In this document: in pieces, positions 1 through 7,298 of the stretch | Position numbering within the stretch: the stretch's first letter is position 1 | How the letters are laid out: every line of letters starts with the position of its first letter | NCBI RefSeq assembly: GCF_000403455.2 | Contig: NZ_KE159721.1 | Location: forward strand, 54,051-118,050 | Direction: 5' to 3' | Length of the DNA stretch: 64,000 bases | DNA from: Dorea sp. 5-2 | GTDB taxonomy: Bacteria > Bacillota > Clostridia > Lachnospirales > Lachnospiraceae | Notes under the pieces: generated by a model | Told to the model about the DNA's origin: nothing | Database searches by the model: none | Seen by the model: the letters and a program-made list of their open reading frames with translations, nothing else | Position numbers and translations under genes: made by a program

Positions 1-60
1 GCAATCCTTCCTTGCAGTACGAATACGATTCCCTAAATAAGTTAATTTGTCTATCGGCAT
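1..60 (-). CDS. N-terminus of a probable XRE-type regulator (cut by window edge)
   Basis: Only the first 20 codons are visible, reading leftwards off the window. The start is supported by a GAGGTGAG ribosome binding site just upstream. The peptide begins MPIDKLTYLGNRIRTARKDC, which resembles the helix before the helix-turn-helix of XRE/Cro-type regulators (LGxRIRxARKxxGLTQ). The HTH itself lies outside the window, so the family call is inference. Confidence 0.5.
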   Translation of the reverse strand, partial: MPIDKLTYLGNRIRTARKDC

Positions 61-522
61 ATTAGCTCACCTCGAATATATTCTATCGTACTGGTTAGTA
101 AATATACATTCCCTAAGAGTATGTATTAAAAAGATACTAATATGCCGATTTGGATTTGAATATACAAACTCTGTTGAATAAAAAAACAGCTTTTTGCAGC
201 AGGGTTTATCTGCATAACCATCTGTGATTTGCTGTGGGAGTAACTCATGGATGGTTTTATCTTTTGGAAACAACATTATAATAAGTGTTGGTCAAAAAAA
301 TTCCAATTCCCCCATGGGATAAGTATACCCTTAAATATGTATTAATATACTTATTACATTTTGGTTCTTCGCCATGTTGAACATCTCCTTTGCTCTTTCA
401 CTTGATAGTATAGATTGTTCAACTTTTCCTGTCCACACTTATATACTAACACCAGTAGGAAAACTCAATCAACTAATCAGAGGGTGGATTAACTACTTCA
501 AGATAGGAAGCATGAAAACTGG
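61..522. other. Non-coding stretch left of the IS3 element
   Basis: No gene with a ribosome binding site and a recognisable product was found. A 69-codon minus-strand frame at 67-276 has no binding site and no recognisable motif. The right part carries one arm of the inverted repeat described separately at 441-533. Confidence 0.5.
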
Positions 523-533
523 TGTTAGAATAT
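441..533. repeat. Inverted repeat overlapping the left end of the IS3 element
   Basis: The 16-base arm at 441-456 (reads ATATACTAACACCAGT) is the reverse complement of 518-533 with one mismatch, separated by about 60 bases. It overlaps the presumed left end of the IS3-family element, so it may be part of an older element end or a stem of a transcript. It has no T-tract and is not an obvious terminator. Confidence 0.55.
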
Positions 534-601
534 AATTAGTACAAGTTAGACATGGAAAATTCCCAACAGGAAAGTATAATAGAACAGATGGAGGAATGAA
601 C

Positions 602-889
602 ATGGCTACACAATATACAGAAGAATTTAAGAATGATGCAGTAAGGTATTGGAAGGAACATCCAGAGCTTGGGATTGCTAAGTGTGCAAAGAATCTGGGG
701 ATTAGTAAGACAGCTCTTTCTAACTGGAGAAAGATATATGATGCAAATGAGGGGACAGTCCCAACCAGAGGAAGGGGGAATTTTGAGAGTGATGATGCAA
801 AGGAACTTGCACGCCTGCGTAAAGAGCTACATGATACACAAGATGCTTTAGATATCTTAAAAAAAGCAATCGGCATACTGGGAAAATGA
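602..889 (+). CDS. IS3-family transposase OrfA (HTH subunit)
   Basis: This 95-residue protein has the HTH_Tnp_1 fold: YTEEFKNDAVRYWKEHPEL followed by a recognition-helix region containing ISKTALSNWRK, and a C-terminal heptad-rich helix (ELARLRKELHDTQDALDIL) that looks like a leucine zipper for dimerisation. OrfA binds the element ends. I prefer the ATG at 602 over the one at 596 because the GGAGG at 590-594 then lies 7 bases upstream. Its stop overlaps the orfB start by four bases (ATGA), so coupling may be by re-initiation rather than the usual -1 frameshift. The frame is intact. Confidence 0.88.
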   Translation: MATQYTEEFKNDAVRYWKEHPELGIAKCAKNLGISKTALSNWRKIYDANEGTVPTRGRGNFESDDAKELARLRKELHDTQDALDILKKAIGILGK

Positions 890-1803
890 CAGAGGCTCTC
901 TTCCTGGAGACTGCCCGGTATGAAGAGCAGCTTCTGGAAGAGGGGAAACGCCGGCCGAATGTCTCTGATGTGCTGAGGATCTTAGGTGTTTCAAGAAGCG
1001 GATACCTTGCATGGAAAAACCGCCTCCCTTCCACCCGGGAGAAGAGAAAGGAGCAGATAAAAGAGAGGATCGTTGAGATTTATCAGGAATCCCATCAGAA
1101 TTATGGAGCCCCCAAAATAGCAGAATGTCTGCGCAGGGAAGGAGAAAAAATAGCAGACAAAACAGTGGGGAATTATATGAGGGAATTGGGGATCAAAGCA
1201 CAGTACGTGAAACCTTATACCGTTACAACAATCGAACCGGATCTAAGCAGTAGGCTGAGAAATATTCTGAAAGAAAAATTTAATCCGGAAGAACCGGATG
1301 CAGTCTGGTGTTCGGATATCACTTATATCTGGACTTACGAGGGCTTTGTATACTTAACGAGTATTATGGATCTGTACTCGAGAAAGATCATCTCATGGGT
1401 ATTAAGTAATACATTAGAAGCAAAACATGTCGTAAAAGCGGTAGAAAAGGCAAAAAGAAGGAGGAATGTGGAGAAACCCTTAATTCTGCATACAGACCGG
1501 GGGATCCAGTATGTGTGCAGGGAGTATGTAGAGGCAACCATTGGAATGAAGAGAAGTTATTCGAAAAAAGCGTATCCATGGGATAATGCCTGTATTGAAT
1601 CCTTTCATGCATTGATCAAAAGAGAATGGCTGAATCGATTTAAAATAAAAAATTATGAACATGCCTATAAATTGGTATTTGAATACATAGAGACATTTTA
1701 TAATACGGTAAGAATCCACAGTCATTGTGGATATCTATCACCAAATGAATACGAGAATGTGTATGAACAGAAATTGAATAAGATGGAAAGATTGGCTGGA
1801 TAA
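886..1803 (+). CDS. IS3-family transposase OrfB (DDE integrase)
   Basis: A 305-residue rve-type integrase. Residues about 1-60 are the HTH_21-like N-terminal part (VLRILGVSRSGYLAWKNR). The catalytic triad is visible: D in WCSDITYI (about 144), D in LHTDRGIQY (about 204) and E in NACIESFHALIK (about 238), followed by the conserved YNTVRIHSHCGYLSPNEY tail. The length is normal for the family and the frame is uninterrupted, so the element looks capable of transposition. Start ATG overlaps the orfA stop. Confidence 0.92.
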   Translation: MTEALFLETARYEEQLLEEGKRRPNVSDVLRILGVSRSGYLAWKNRLPSTREKRKEQIKERIVEIYQESHQNYGAPKIAECLRREGEKIADKTVGNYMRELGIKAQYVKPYTVTTIEPDLSSRLRNILKEKFNPEEPDAVWCSDITYIWTYEGFVYLTSIMDLYSRKIISWVLSNTLEAKHVVKAVEKAKRRRNVEKPLILHTDRGIQYVCREYVEATIGMKRSYSKKAYPWDNACIESFHALIKREWLNRFKIKNYEHAYKLVFEYIETFYNTVRIHSHCGYLSPNEYENVYEQKLNKMERLAG

Positions 1804-1859
1804 AAAATGGAAGGTTGTAAGAAAAGTTCACTTTTAACTTGTACTTTTTCTTGACATAG

Positions 1860-2135
1860 TACCAAACTCTCTGTGACAAACTCGACAGAAATATAAGATT
1901 TAGACTTCGTATGTGTATTTGGAAGCATTGGAAAACTCCACAGAATAGGGCAAAGAACCTGATGAAGCTGGGTATTCCAAGATGGGCGGCATTTCGTACA
2001 GCGTATAATGGGGCGAAAATAGCCCGAGTGTGCTCTATGACAGATATACAAAGGGCAATAAGTCCGAAAAGACTTAAGCAATTTGGGCTAATCTCAATGT
2101 TAGATTACTACACCGAAAGGTGTGTTACTTGTTAA
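1860..2135 (+). pseudogene. ltrA: 3' fragment of a group II intron reverse transcriptase/maturase
   Basis: The frame reads RFRLRMCIWKHWKTPQNRA and then KNLMKLGIP, the characteristic C-terminal maturase (domain X/GIIM) signature of bacterial group II intron proteins. The reverse transcriptase domains are missing. Codons can be followed upstream to about 1860, right beside the IS3 right end, where an in-frame TAG appears. The remnant is followed at normal distance by intron domains V/VI. Loss of the 5' part was probably caused by the IS3 insertion or a linked deletion. Confidence 0.85.
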
Positions 2136-2223
2136 GTTGATTGAACCGCCGTGTGCCGAATGGTACGCACGGTGGTGTGAGAGGTCGAAATTTCCTCAAT
2201 TGAGGAAATTTCTCCTACTCGAT
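2136..2223 (+). ncRNA. Group II intron 3' end (domains V and VI)
   Basis: Downstream of the maturase stop is GAACCGCCGTGTGCC...GCACGGTGGTGTGAGAGG, the usual layout of a bacterial intron 3' end, then a strong hairpin (GAAATTTCCTC/GAGGAAATTTC) followed by TCCTACTCGAT, where the bulged A would be the branch point. The intron probably ends at 2223 (GAT). With its 5' half gone it cannot splice. Confidence 0.75.
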
Positions 2224-2229
2224 TATGTC

Positions 2230-2258
2230 TTGAACATTATGGAGTTTCTCTGTATAAT
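2230..2258 (+). promoter_or_regulatory. Sigma-A-type promoter for the Rpn gene
   Basis: TTGAAC at 2230-2235 and TATAAT at 2253-2258 with a 17-base spacer. It lies immediately after the intron end. A small hairpin (GACAGGG/CCCTGTC, about 2271-2292) lies in the leader, and GGGGTGATATT precedes the ATG at 2329. Confidence 0.6.
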
Positions 2259-2328
2259 AAAGCCATAACAGACAGGGCGAAACTTCCCTGTCAGACTGCC
2301 AGGCGCAAGCCGGAACCGGGGTGATATT

Positions 2329-3216
2329 ATGCAGGGTGGAATAATACAGGAAGAGCCAAAAGAGAAAGCAGTGGAAAAAAAGGATTCCTTTGCCAAATAT
2401 ACGGTGAAAGACAGCGTATTCACGACGATCTTTCGGGATAAAAAATACCTGATACAGCTATACCGTGCGCTCCATCCGGAGGATACGGAGGCTACGGAAG
2501 ATGCGCTTACGGATATAACGATAAGGAACGTGCTTACCAACGGGATCTATAATGACCTGGGTTTCCGGGTTGGGGACAAAATTTTATTCCTGGTCGAGCA
2601 GCAGTCGAGCTGGACGATGAATATCATTATACGTGCGCTGATGTATTTGGCGCAGGTTTACCATGATTATTTTGAAGAGCAGGACGCAGATTTATATGGA
2701 AGCAAGAAAGTCCATGTGCCGGAGCCGGAGATATATATGATCTATACAGGGGAGCGTGTCAGCAGGCCGGAAACGATTTCATTTTCCAAAGAATTTTTCA
2801 AGGGAAAAGAATGTTCCATTGAAGTAAAGGTAAAAGTAATCTATGACGGCAAAGGAAATGACATCATCAGCCAGTATGTTGCTTTTACAAAGGTATATAA
2901 CGAACAGGTAAAGCGGTATGGGAGAAGCCGGGAGGCTGTCACGGAAACCATCCGCATCTGCAAAGACAGGAATCTGCTCCGTGAATTTCTGGAGAGCAGG
3001 GAAAAGGAGGTTGTGTCTATCATGATGACTTTGTTTGATGAAGAAAGGATTATGCGTACTCATATCGTAAGTGAGAAGAAAGAAACAGCAAGAAAAGCAG
3101 CAGAAAACATGTTAAAGACTGGAAAAATGTCAGCAGAGGAAATCGCCGGGTATTTTACGGAGCTTTCTGTGGAAGATGTCCGGGAAATTGAAAAAGGACT
3201 GCTTCAAACGATATAA
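2329..3216 (+). CDS. Rpn-family PD-(D/E)XK nuclease (putative transposase)
   Basis: The 295-residue protein matches the Rpn/PDDEXK_2 family, described as recombination-promoting nucleases. The N-terminal half has KDSVFTTIFRDKKYLIQLYR, and the nuclease core is seen in NDLGFRVGDKILFLVEQQSSW-like sequence at about residues 74-95: an acidic residue, a beta hairpin, then ExQ. The C-terminal part carries a charged helix and an SAEEIAGYFTELSVEDVREIE motif common to the longer Clostridia members. The frame is full length. A broken relative sits near 44.2 kb. No partner gene is evident. Confidence 0.85.
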   Translation: MQGGIIQEEPKEKAVEKKDSFAKYTVKDSVFTTIFRDKKYLIQLYRALHPEDTEATEDALTDITIRNVLTNGIYNDLGFRVGDKILFLVEQQSSWTMNIIIRALMYLAQVYHDYFEEQDADLYGSKKVHVPEPEIYMIYTGERVSRPETISFSKEFFKGKECSIEVKVKVIYDGKGNDIISQYVAFTKVYNEQVKRYGRSREAVTETIRICKDRNLLREFLESREKEVVSIMMTLFDEERIMRTHIVSEKKETARKAAENMLKTGKMSAEEIAGYFTELSVEDVREIEKGLLQTI

Positions 3217-3295
3217 TAGTTGCCATTATGCAGATACTATAGAGAAAGATAATAGAATCCCCGGTTGTGAATGAATACAGCCGGGGGGTATTTAC

Positions 3296-3802
3296 ATGGA
3301 GGGCAAAGTGAAGGAATCAGAACTGATAGGGAAAGTACATTCTGCTGTTTGCCATCAGTGCCGGCATCGGGGCTATGCCGCCCCGGCAGACGTACTGGTT
3401 GACATAGGGGTGCTGCCCCGGCAGAAATATGAGGACTGGAGATTCGGGAAAGTACAGTATCTGGAAGCCGTCTGTACCTGCAATTTGAAGAAACTCTCAT
3501 TTATTATGAAGCAGATCCGCTCCTATGCAAAGAAAACAAACTTAAAACCGTCATTCTGCTATTACAAGCGTTGGGGCGTAAAGGAAAAGCAAGGGCATAA
3601 GGCGGTAATCCCCCTCCGTTTCAGTAAGAGCGGAAACCTGGAGATTGAAAAAGCATATGCGACGCATTATGTAGATTTAGGGAGGGCAGAACAGCGAAAG
3701 AAAGAGAAGCTGGGGAAGGCGGCAGCGAAAGCGCAGAATGAAATGTCGGATAAGACGCCGGATATGCCGGAGACAAAAATTTCTGGCAGCAGCGAAACAT
3801 AA
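3296..3802 (+). CDS. Conserved hypothetical protein of Clostridia
   Basis: A 168-residue basic protein with no recognised domain. It has a CHQCRHRG cysteine/histidine motif near residue 19, then VDIGVLPRQKYEDWRFG and KPSFCYYKRWG, and a low-complexity lysine/alanine-rich tail. The cysteines could bind metal, but only one pair is close. A GC-rich hairpin (CCCCGG...CCGGGG) overlaps the ribosome binding site. It is followed 14 bases later by another unknown gene in the same direction, so the two are likely co-transcribed. Function unknown. Confidence 0.6.
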   Translation: MEGKVKESELIGKVHSAVCHQCRHRGYAAPADVLVDIGVLPRQKYEDWRFGKVQYLEAVCTCNLKKLSFIMKQIRSYAKKTNLKPSFCYYKRWGVKEKQGHKAVIPLRFSKSGNLEIEKAYATHYVDLGRAEQRKKEKLGKAAAKAQNEMSDKTPDMPETKISGSSET

Positions 3803-3816
3803 AAGAGGGAGAAGGA

Positions 3817-4455
3817 ATGGAAAAAGAAACGGATAAACAATATGAAACCATGAAAAAGATCATGGATGCTTTAGAGGATATCTTATGTTCCTATCAGGGC
3901 AGGGGGCATCTGTCTGTATATACTGACCTGGATTCCCTTGCGCTTTTTGCAAGCCTTGTGGCATATGGCCAGATCAAAGTGGAAAATTACAGATATGACT
4001 ATGACAACGATATCCGGGAGGACGAAGAAGCTGCCCGGATTTACGGGGAGCTTGCACCGCAGACAAGATGGCGTGTGGGGCAGCGTACCCAGATAGAAGC
4101 GATACGGATGAACGCCCTAAAGCAGCTCGCATTCCTGGGTTCGCCCGTGTACCGGGAACAGGTTTCTTATGAAGATGCAGGAGCTGTTCTGGTATGCGGG
4201 GAAATCCTGCCTTATGAGATTTTCCAGTTGTTTTTAGATACGACGGGATTGAGAAAAATTTATATTTTCCCATACCCGTTCCGGGAGGGATGGGAAAAGC
4301 CGTTCTATTTTTCCTTTGAGCCGACTGGGACGGCGCAAAGGGAAATACGGAAGTATGCAGAGAAAAAACGGGAAGAAATGTACCAGGTGATGCGTGAGAA
4401 AAGCGAAAGCATTGGTTCTGTAATACCCTCAGTTGACACTTGGCAGAATTTTTAG
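3817..4455 (+). CDS. Hypothetical protein
   Basis: A 212-residue acidic protein with a clear GAGGGAGAAGGA ribosome binding site. No family was recognised. There is no signal peptide or membrane segment, and it looks globular and cytosolic (aromatic-rich segment PYPFREGWEKPFYFSFEP around residue 150). Its end is followed by a perfect terminator hairpin, so it may be the last gene of a unit starting at 3296. The neighbourhood (Rpn nuclease, relaxase fragment) suggests it is cargo of a decayed mobile element; that is inference. Confidence 0.55.
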   Translation: MEKETDKQYETMKKIMDALEDILCSYQGRGHLSVYTDLDSLALFASLVAYGQIKVENYRYDYDNDIREDEEAARIYGELAPQTRWRVGQRTQIEAIRMNALKQLAFLGSPVYREQVSYEDAGAVLVCGEILPYEIFQLFLDTTGLRKIYIFPYPFREGWEKPFYFSFEPTGTAQREIRKYAEKKREEMYQVMREKSESIGSVIPSVDTWQNF

Positions 4456-4481
4456 GTGCAGCCATCAGAATGGAATGAATG

Positions 4482-4533
4482 ACATCCGCAGGAATTTGGG
4501 CAGAACCATAATCAGAATCCTGCGGATGTTTTT
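4482..4533 (+). terminator. Rho-independent terminator
   Basis: ACATCCGCAGGA at 4482-4493 pairs perfectly with TCCTGCGGATGT at 4518-4529 and is followed by a T-tract (TTTTT). It terminates the unit ending with the gene at 3817-4455. Confidence 0.75.
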
Positions 4534-4544
4534 CGACGGAAGAA

Positions 4545-5114
4545 TCAGGAAATATCTGCACCTTTCTGCTTCTTTGGCTGTCTGGTGCGGGCCTGCCCTA
4601 AAATTTTATCGACATTGGAGCAGACCGTATTTAATTCTTTCTGATAATCCCGGTAATAATGGTAGGTTTTCCGCGCTTCCTTTTTCTTATGCAATAGCTG
4701 TTCTTTTTCCGCTTTCAGCAGTTTGATGGATGGAAGCCTGCCGTCTGCTGACTGCCCTTGCAGGAATTTCCGGGCTGATTCGTAAAGCGCAATCTCGGCA
4801 GAGTGTTCTTCCCGGAACTGTCCCTTGTGTTTTGCTCTGCAAAACTGCCGGTAGACGGATTTATTGGCAAGGTACTGGCCGGTATAATGGATCTGCTCAT
4901 TTAATATCCGGAGCTTATCTTCCGTATCTTTTAAAACCTTTCTGGAACTGGAAGCAAGGTTCTTAACCTCTGAAAATGAATCTTCCAGGGAATCTCTTGT
5001 ATCATATCCACGTTCTTGTATATAAGCAACGGTCTTAGCCATTTCCTTTAGATTGGAAAGTTTTACTTTATTGGCATAAGCGGCATTTTGCTGTGCTTTC
5101 ACACAATCCTGCAG
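4545..5114 (-). pseudogene. C-terminal fragment of a MobA/relaxase-type mobilisation protein
   Basis: The minus-strand frame contains QDCVKAQQNAAYANKVKLS and NLKEMAKTVAYIQERG, then a long coiled-coil region ending in KILGQARTRQPKKQKG. This is the typical C-terminal half of Firmicutes MobP-type relaxases (compare the second relaxase remnant at 11.7-12.7 kb). The catalytic N-terminus (HxDxxHxHNH) is missing. Homology stops abruptly near 5114, exactly where a fragment of an unrelated gene on the other strand begins, which marks a deletion or recombination joint. Confidence 0.75.
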
Positions 5115-5115
5115 G

Positions 5116-5355
5116 TTGGTTCCGGGTGGCAAAATTGTTTCAGGTCTGGGAAATGCCAGACAAGGAATTGGATATGGACTGTATCGGTATGCCGGCCCCA
5201 AACCATCCAGGGGCAGACAGCATTTATACCGTTTTACAATGTACGCTCTTGATAGAGAGATAGATTTAACTGGTATTCCTACAAAGAGCCGTTTTATGAA
5301 AATAGCGGGGAAATATATGATTCAGCAGGGCAGTATCATTGGTAAATATGAGTAA
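5116..5355 (+). pseudogene. C-terminal fragment of a YbhB/YbcL (PEBP) family protein
   Basis: The frame reads YAGPKPSRGRQHLYRFTMY followed by ALDREIDLTGIPTKSRF and a final GSIIGKYE, matching the GPxPP...HRYxFxxYALD and C-terminal GxLIGxY elements of phosphatidylethanolamine-binding-like (Raf kinase inhibitor-like) proteins. The N-terminal half including DxDxP is absent. The fragment starts at the joint with the relaxase remnant. It is probably not expressed as a functional protein. Confidence 0.65.
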
Positions 5356-5369
5356 TGAGTTGAATTTTA

Positions 5370-5400
5370 TTGACATGAAGCGCACTTCATAGTTTATACT
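5370..5400 (+). promoter_or_regulatory. MerR-type promoter with 19-bp spacer and operator dyad
   Basis: TTGACA (5370-5375) and TATACT (5395-5400) are separated by 19 bases, the over-long spacer typical of promoters remodelled by MerR proteins. Inside the spacer is the dyad ATGAAGCGCACTTCAT (5375-5390), with outer half sites ATGAAG/CTTCAT in perfect symmetry. It lies directly upstream of the merR gene, so autoregulation and control of the following two genes are likely. Confidence 0.8.
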
Positions 5401-5458
5401 TTACTGAAATACTGATATTCAATAGAATTTGCTGATAGAGAAGGAAGGTGTGATTGAT

Positions 5459-5875
5459 ATGTATTCGGCAAAAGAGGCTGCAGAAATAACAGGTCTTTCC
5501 ACTGCAACATTAAGATATTACGAAAGAGAGAAACTCATACCACAGATAACCAGAACAGACCAAAAGTACAGACAGTATACGGATACGGATATTGAATGGA
5601 TAAAAATGATACAGTGTATGCGTATGGCAAATATACCTATCAGATCAATAAAGCAATATGTGGAATTGCTAATACAAGGAGGAAAAACCCTTAAGCAGCG
5701 TTATTATATGGTACAGGGCCATATAAAAGATATTGAAAATCAAATAACAAATCTACAAAATGCCCTTATTTTAACGCAAAAGAAATTAATATTTTACGGA
5801 GAACTTATACAAGAACCCTCATATAAAGAAATAACATATATGGAAGAATGGAAGATGTTCAAGCACGGAAATTAA
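5459..5875 (+). CDS. MerR-family transcriptional regulator
   Basis: A 138-residue protein when started at MYSAKEAAEITGLST; the preceding GGAAGGTGT is the binding site, making the longer upstream reading unlikely. The N-terminal winged HTH (EAAEITGLSTATLRYYERE) is followed by a wing and a dimerisation coiled coil (ENQITNLQNALILTQKK). No cysteine cluster for metal sensing is seen, so it resembles the AdhR/BltR-like members that respond to electrophiles or organic compounds. It is followed by a tautomerase and an SDR, its likely targets. Confidence 0.9.
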   Translation: MYSAKEAAEITGLSTATLRYYEREKLIPQITRTDQKYRQYTDTDIEWIKMIQCMRMANIPIRSIKQYVELLIQGGKTLKQRYYMVQGHIKDIENQITNLQNALILTQKKLIFYGELIQEPSYKEITYMEEWKMFKHGN

Positions 5876-5902
5876 AAAATAGAATTGCAAAGGAGAAAGA
5901 AA

Positions 5903-6112
5903 ATGCCCTACATTACAATTGAAAGTGGTACCTTATCAGATGAGCAAAAGGAAAAGTTGATTAAGAGATTAACGGAAGTATCTTCTGAGATTATGAAAGT
6001 ACCGCAAGAATTTTTGGTGACGACTATAAAGGAAGTGCCTGATAAAAATTTCGGTATCGGTGGCAAAACAATTGATAAAGTGAAAGCAGAGTATATGCAG
6101 TCACATAACTAA
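5903..6112 (+). CDS. 4-oxalocrotonate tautomerase-family enzyme
   Basis: A 69-residue protein beginning MPYITIESGTLSDEQK, so the catalytic proline (Pro1 after Met removal) is present. The rest matches the small tautomerase fold: KLIKRLTEVSSEIMKVP, then TTIKEVPDKNFGIGG. The family shifts double bonds in unsaturated keto acids; substrate unknown. Start chosen after AAAGGAGAAAGAAA. It sits 27 bases after merR and before the SDR, suggesting one detoxification or redox operon. Confidence 0.88.
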   Translation: MPYITIESGTLSDEQKEKLIKRLTEVSSEIMKVPQEFLVTTIKEVPDKNFGIGGKTIDKVKAEYMQSHN

Positions 6113-6159
6113 GATCAAAACGCTATAAGTTAGATTGAGTATGGAAATGAGGAATATGG

Positions 6160-6930
6160 ATGAAAAATGTTTTAATTACAGGGACGACAAGCGGGATTGG
6201 AAAAGCACTTGCTGAAAAATTTGCCAGTGAGAAAATGAATGTAATACTTGTTGCAAGAGATAGAAAAAAATTGAAACAGCAGCAATCATTTTTGCAAAAC
6301 CAATATCAGGTGAAAGTAAATTATATTCTTTATGATCTGACCAAAGAAGATGCTGTTGATTTTATCATAGAACAAATAAAGCAGTGGCGAATCCAAATTC
6401 ATATTCTTGTTAATAATGCTGGTTTTAATGAATGTGGATATTTTAGGAACACAGATTTAAGAAAAGAACTTGAAATGATAAATCTGCATATACGTTTTGT
6501 TACTGAACTTTCTAAACGTATATTGATAAACATGGAAGAGAATGGATATGGAAGAATCCTTAATGTTGGTTCAACGGGGTCTTTTATACCGTCTCCTACA
6601 GATGCTGTTTATTCGGCAACAAAAGCATATATCAAGTCTTTTTCAGATGCTTTATGTGGAGAGTATAGAAAAACCGATATTAGAGTCAGCACTTTATGTC
6701 CCGGAGCGACTCAGACGGAATTTGCTATAAAAGCTAATATAGATAATACATTGCTTTTCAAATTGGCCGTAATGAAGCCGGAACGAGTTGCAGAAGTTGC
6801 TTATTCTAAAATGATGAAAGGCAAGAGAATTATTATTCCAGGAATGTATAACAAACTTTTAGTTGCTTTTTCAAAAATATTGCCTGTTAGTATTACAAAT
6901 AGAGTGACGTTATATATGATGAATGCCTAA
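6160..6930 (+). CDS. Short-chain dehydrogenase/reductase (SDR)
   Basis: A 256-residue classical SDR. It has the nucleotide motif TGTTSGIG (residues 7-14), NNAG (about 85-88), catalytic serine near 138 (NVGSTGS) and YSATK (Tyr 151, Lys 155), then CPGATQTEF after the active site. The N-terminal motif with an arginine-rich follow-up (ARDRKKL) suggests NADP(H) preference. Third gene of the MerR-controlled unit. It resembles the DltE/YqjQ-like subgroup; the substrate cannot be named. Confidence 0.9.
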   Translation: MKNVLITGTTSGIGKALAEKFASEKMNVILVARDRKKLKQQQSFLQNQYQVKVNYILYDLTKEDAVDFIIEQIKQWRIQIHILVNNAGFNECGYFRNTDLRKELEMINLHIRFVTELSKRILINMEENGYGRILNVGSTGSFIPSPTDAVYSATKAYIKSFSDALCGEYRKTDIRVSTLCPGATQTEFAIKANIDNTLLFKLAVMKPERVAEVAYSKMMKGKRIIIPGMYNKLLVAFSKILPVSITNRVTLYMMNA

Positions 6931-7276
6931 GAATAAGATGCTCTGCTATGATACAGTAACGCATATCACCAACAAGGCACAGAGGATAAAGGGTGCAGGT
7001 GGCATTAGGTCTTTCACAGATTGAGCATTCCGGCAGATTAAGGAGCAGGAACTGTTTTTTGAATGGAAGGAGACTTTGATAAGTAAGGCTGGAAAGTGGA
7101 AATTTGGGGAATTCTATGAATTGATTTTAGATTTCTACTACTGGTTGCGCGGATGTATAGAGGGTTATATGGAACGCAACTGAATATTTTGGTATTGTAA
7201 AACGTGAATTTCAGTGAATGGTTCAGAATCAGGCCATTGTACTGAAATTAAAAAAATGAAATGGAGAAATAAAAAT
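6931..7276. other. Gene remnants, no intact gene
   Basis: Short open stretches occur in broken order, one ending GEFYELILDFYYWLRGC followed by IEGYMERN and a stop near 7183. Stops interrupt every frame and no product was recognised. A GGAGAAAT binding site near the right end belongs to the interrupted gene starting at 7277. Confidence 0.45.
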
Positions 7277-7298
7277 ATGCAATACGATATAGTAGTTA
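7277..7298 (+). pseudogene. 5' end of a DUF3800-type gene split by IS1634
   Basis: ATGCAATACGATATAGTAGTT encodes MQYDIVV with a GGAGAAAT binding site 8 bases upstream. The IS1634-family element begins right after. Joining GTT here to ATG at 10504 restores an open frame, MQYDIVV-MSGVIIRETNY, with GTTA as the 4-base target-site duplication (7295-7298 and 10501-10504). Confidence 0.75.

Larger units (their letters stand above)
523..1856 (+). mobile_element. IS3-family insertion sequence
   Basis: The element carries overlapping orfA and orfB. The sub-terminal sequence AGTACAAGTTA at 538-548 recurs as an exact inverted copy at 1835-1845, and outward of these the ends can be read as TGTTAG... on the left and ...TTGACA on the right. 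I therefore place the ends near 523 and 1856, uncertain by several bases. No clear target-site duplication is visible. On its right it directly abuts a truncated group II intron reading frame, so it probably landed in, or deleted part of, that intron. Confidence 0.65.

Noticed and set aside
67..276. 69-codon minus-strand frame
   Set aside because: No ribosome binding site and no recognisable domain; composition looks like chance in AT-rich DNA.
602..1803. Programmed -1 frameshift between IS3 orfA and orfB
   Set aside because: The genes overlap as ATGA and orfB has its own start; no A-rich slippery heptamer was found at the overlap.
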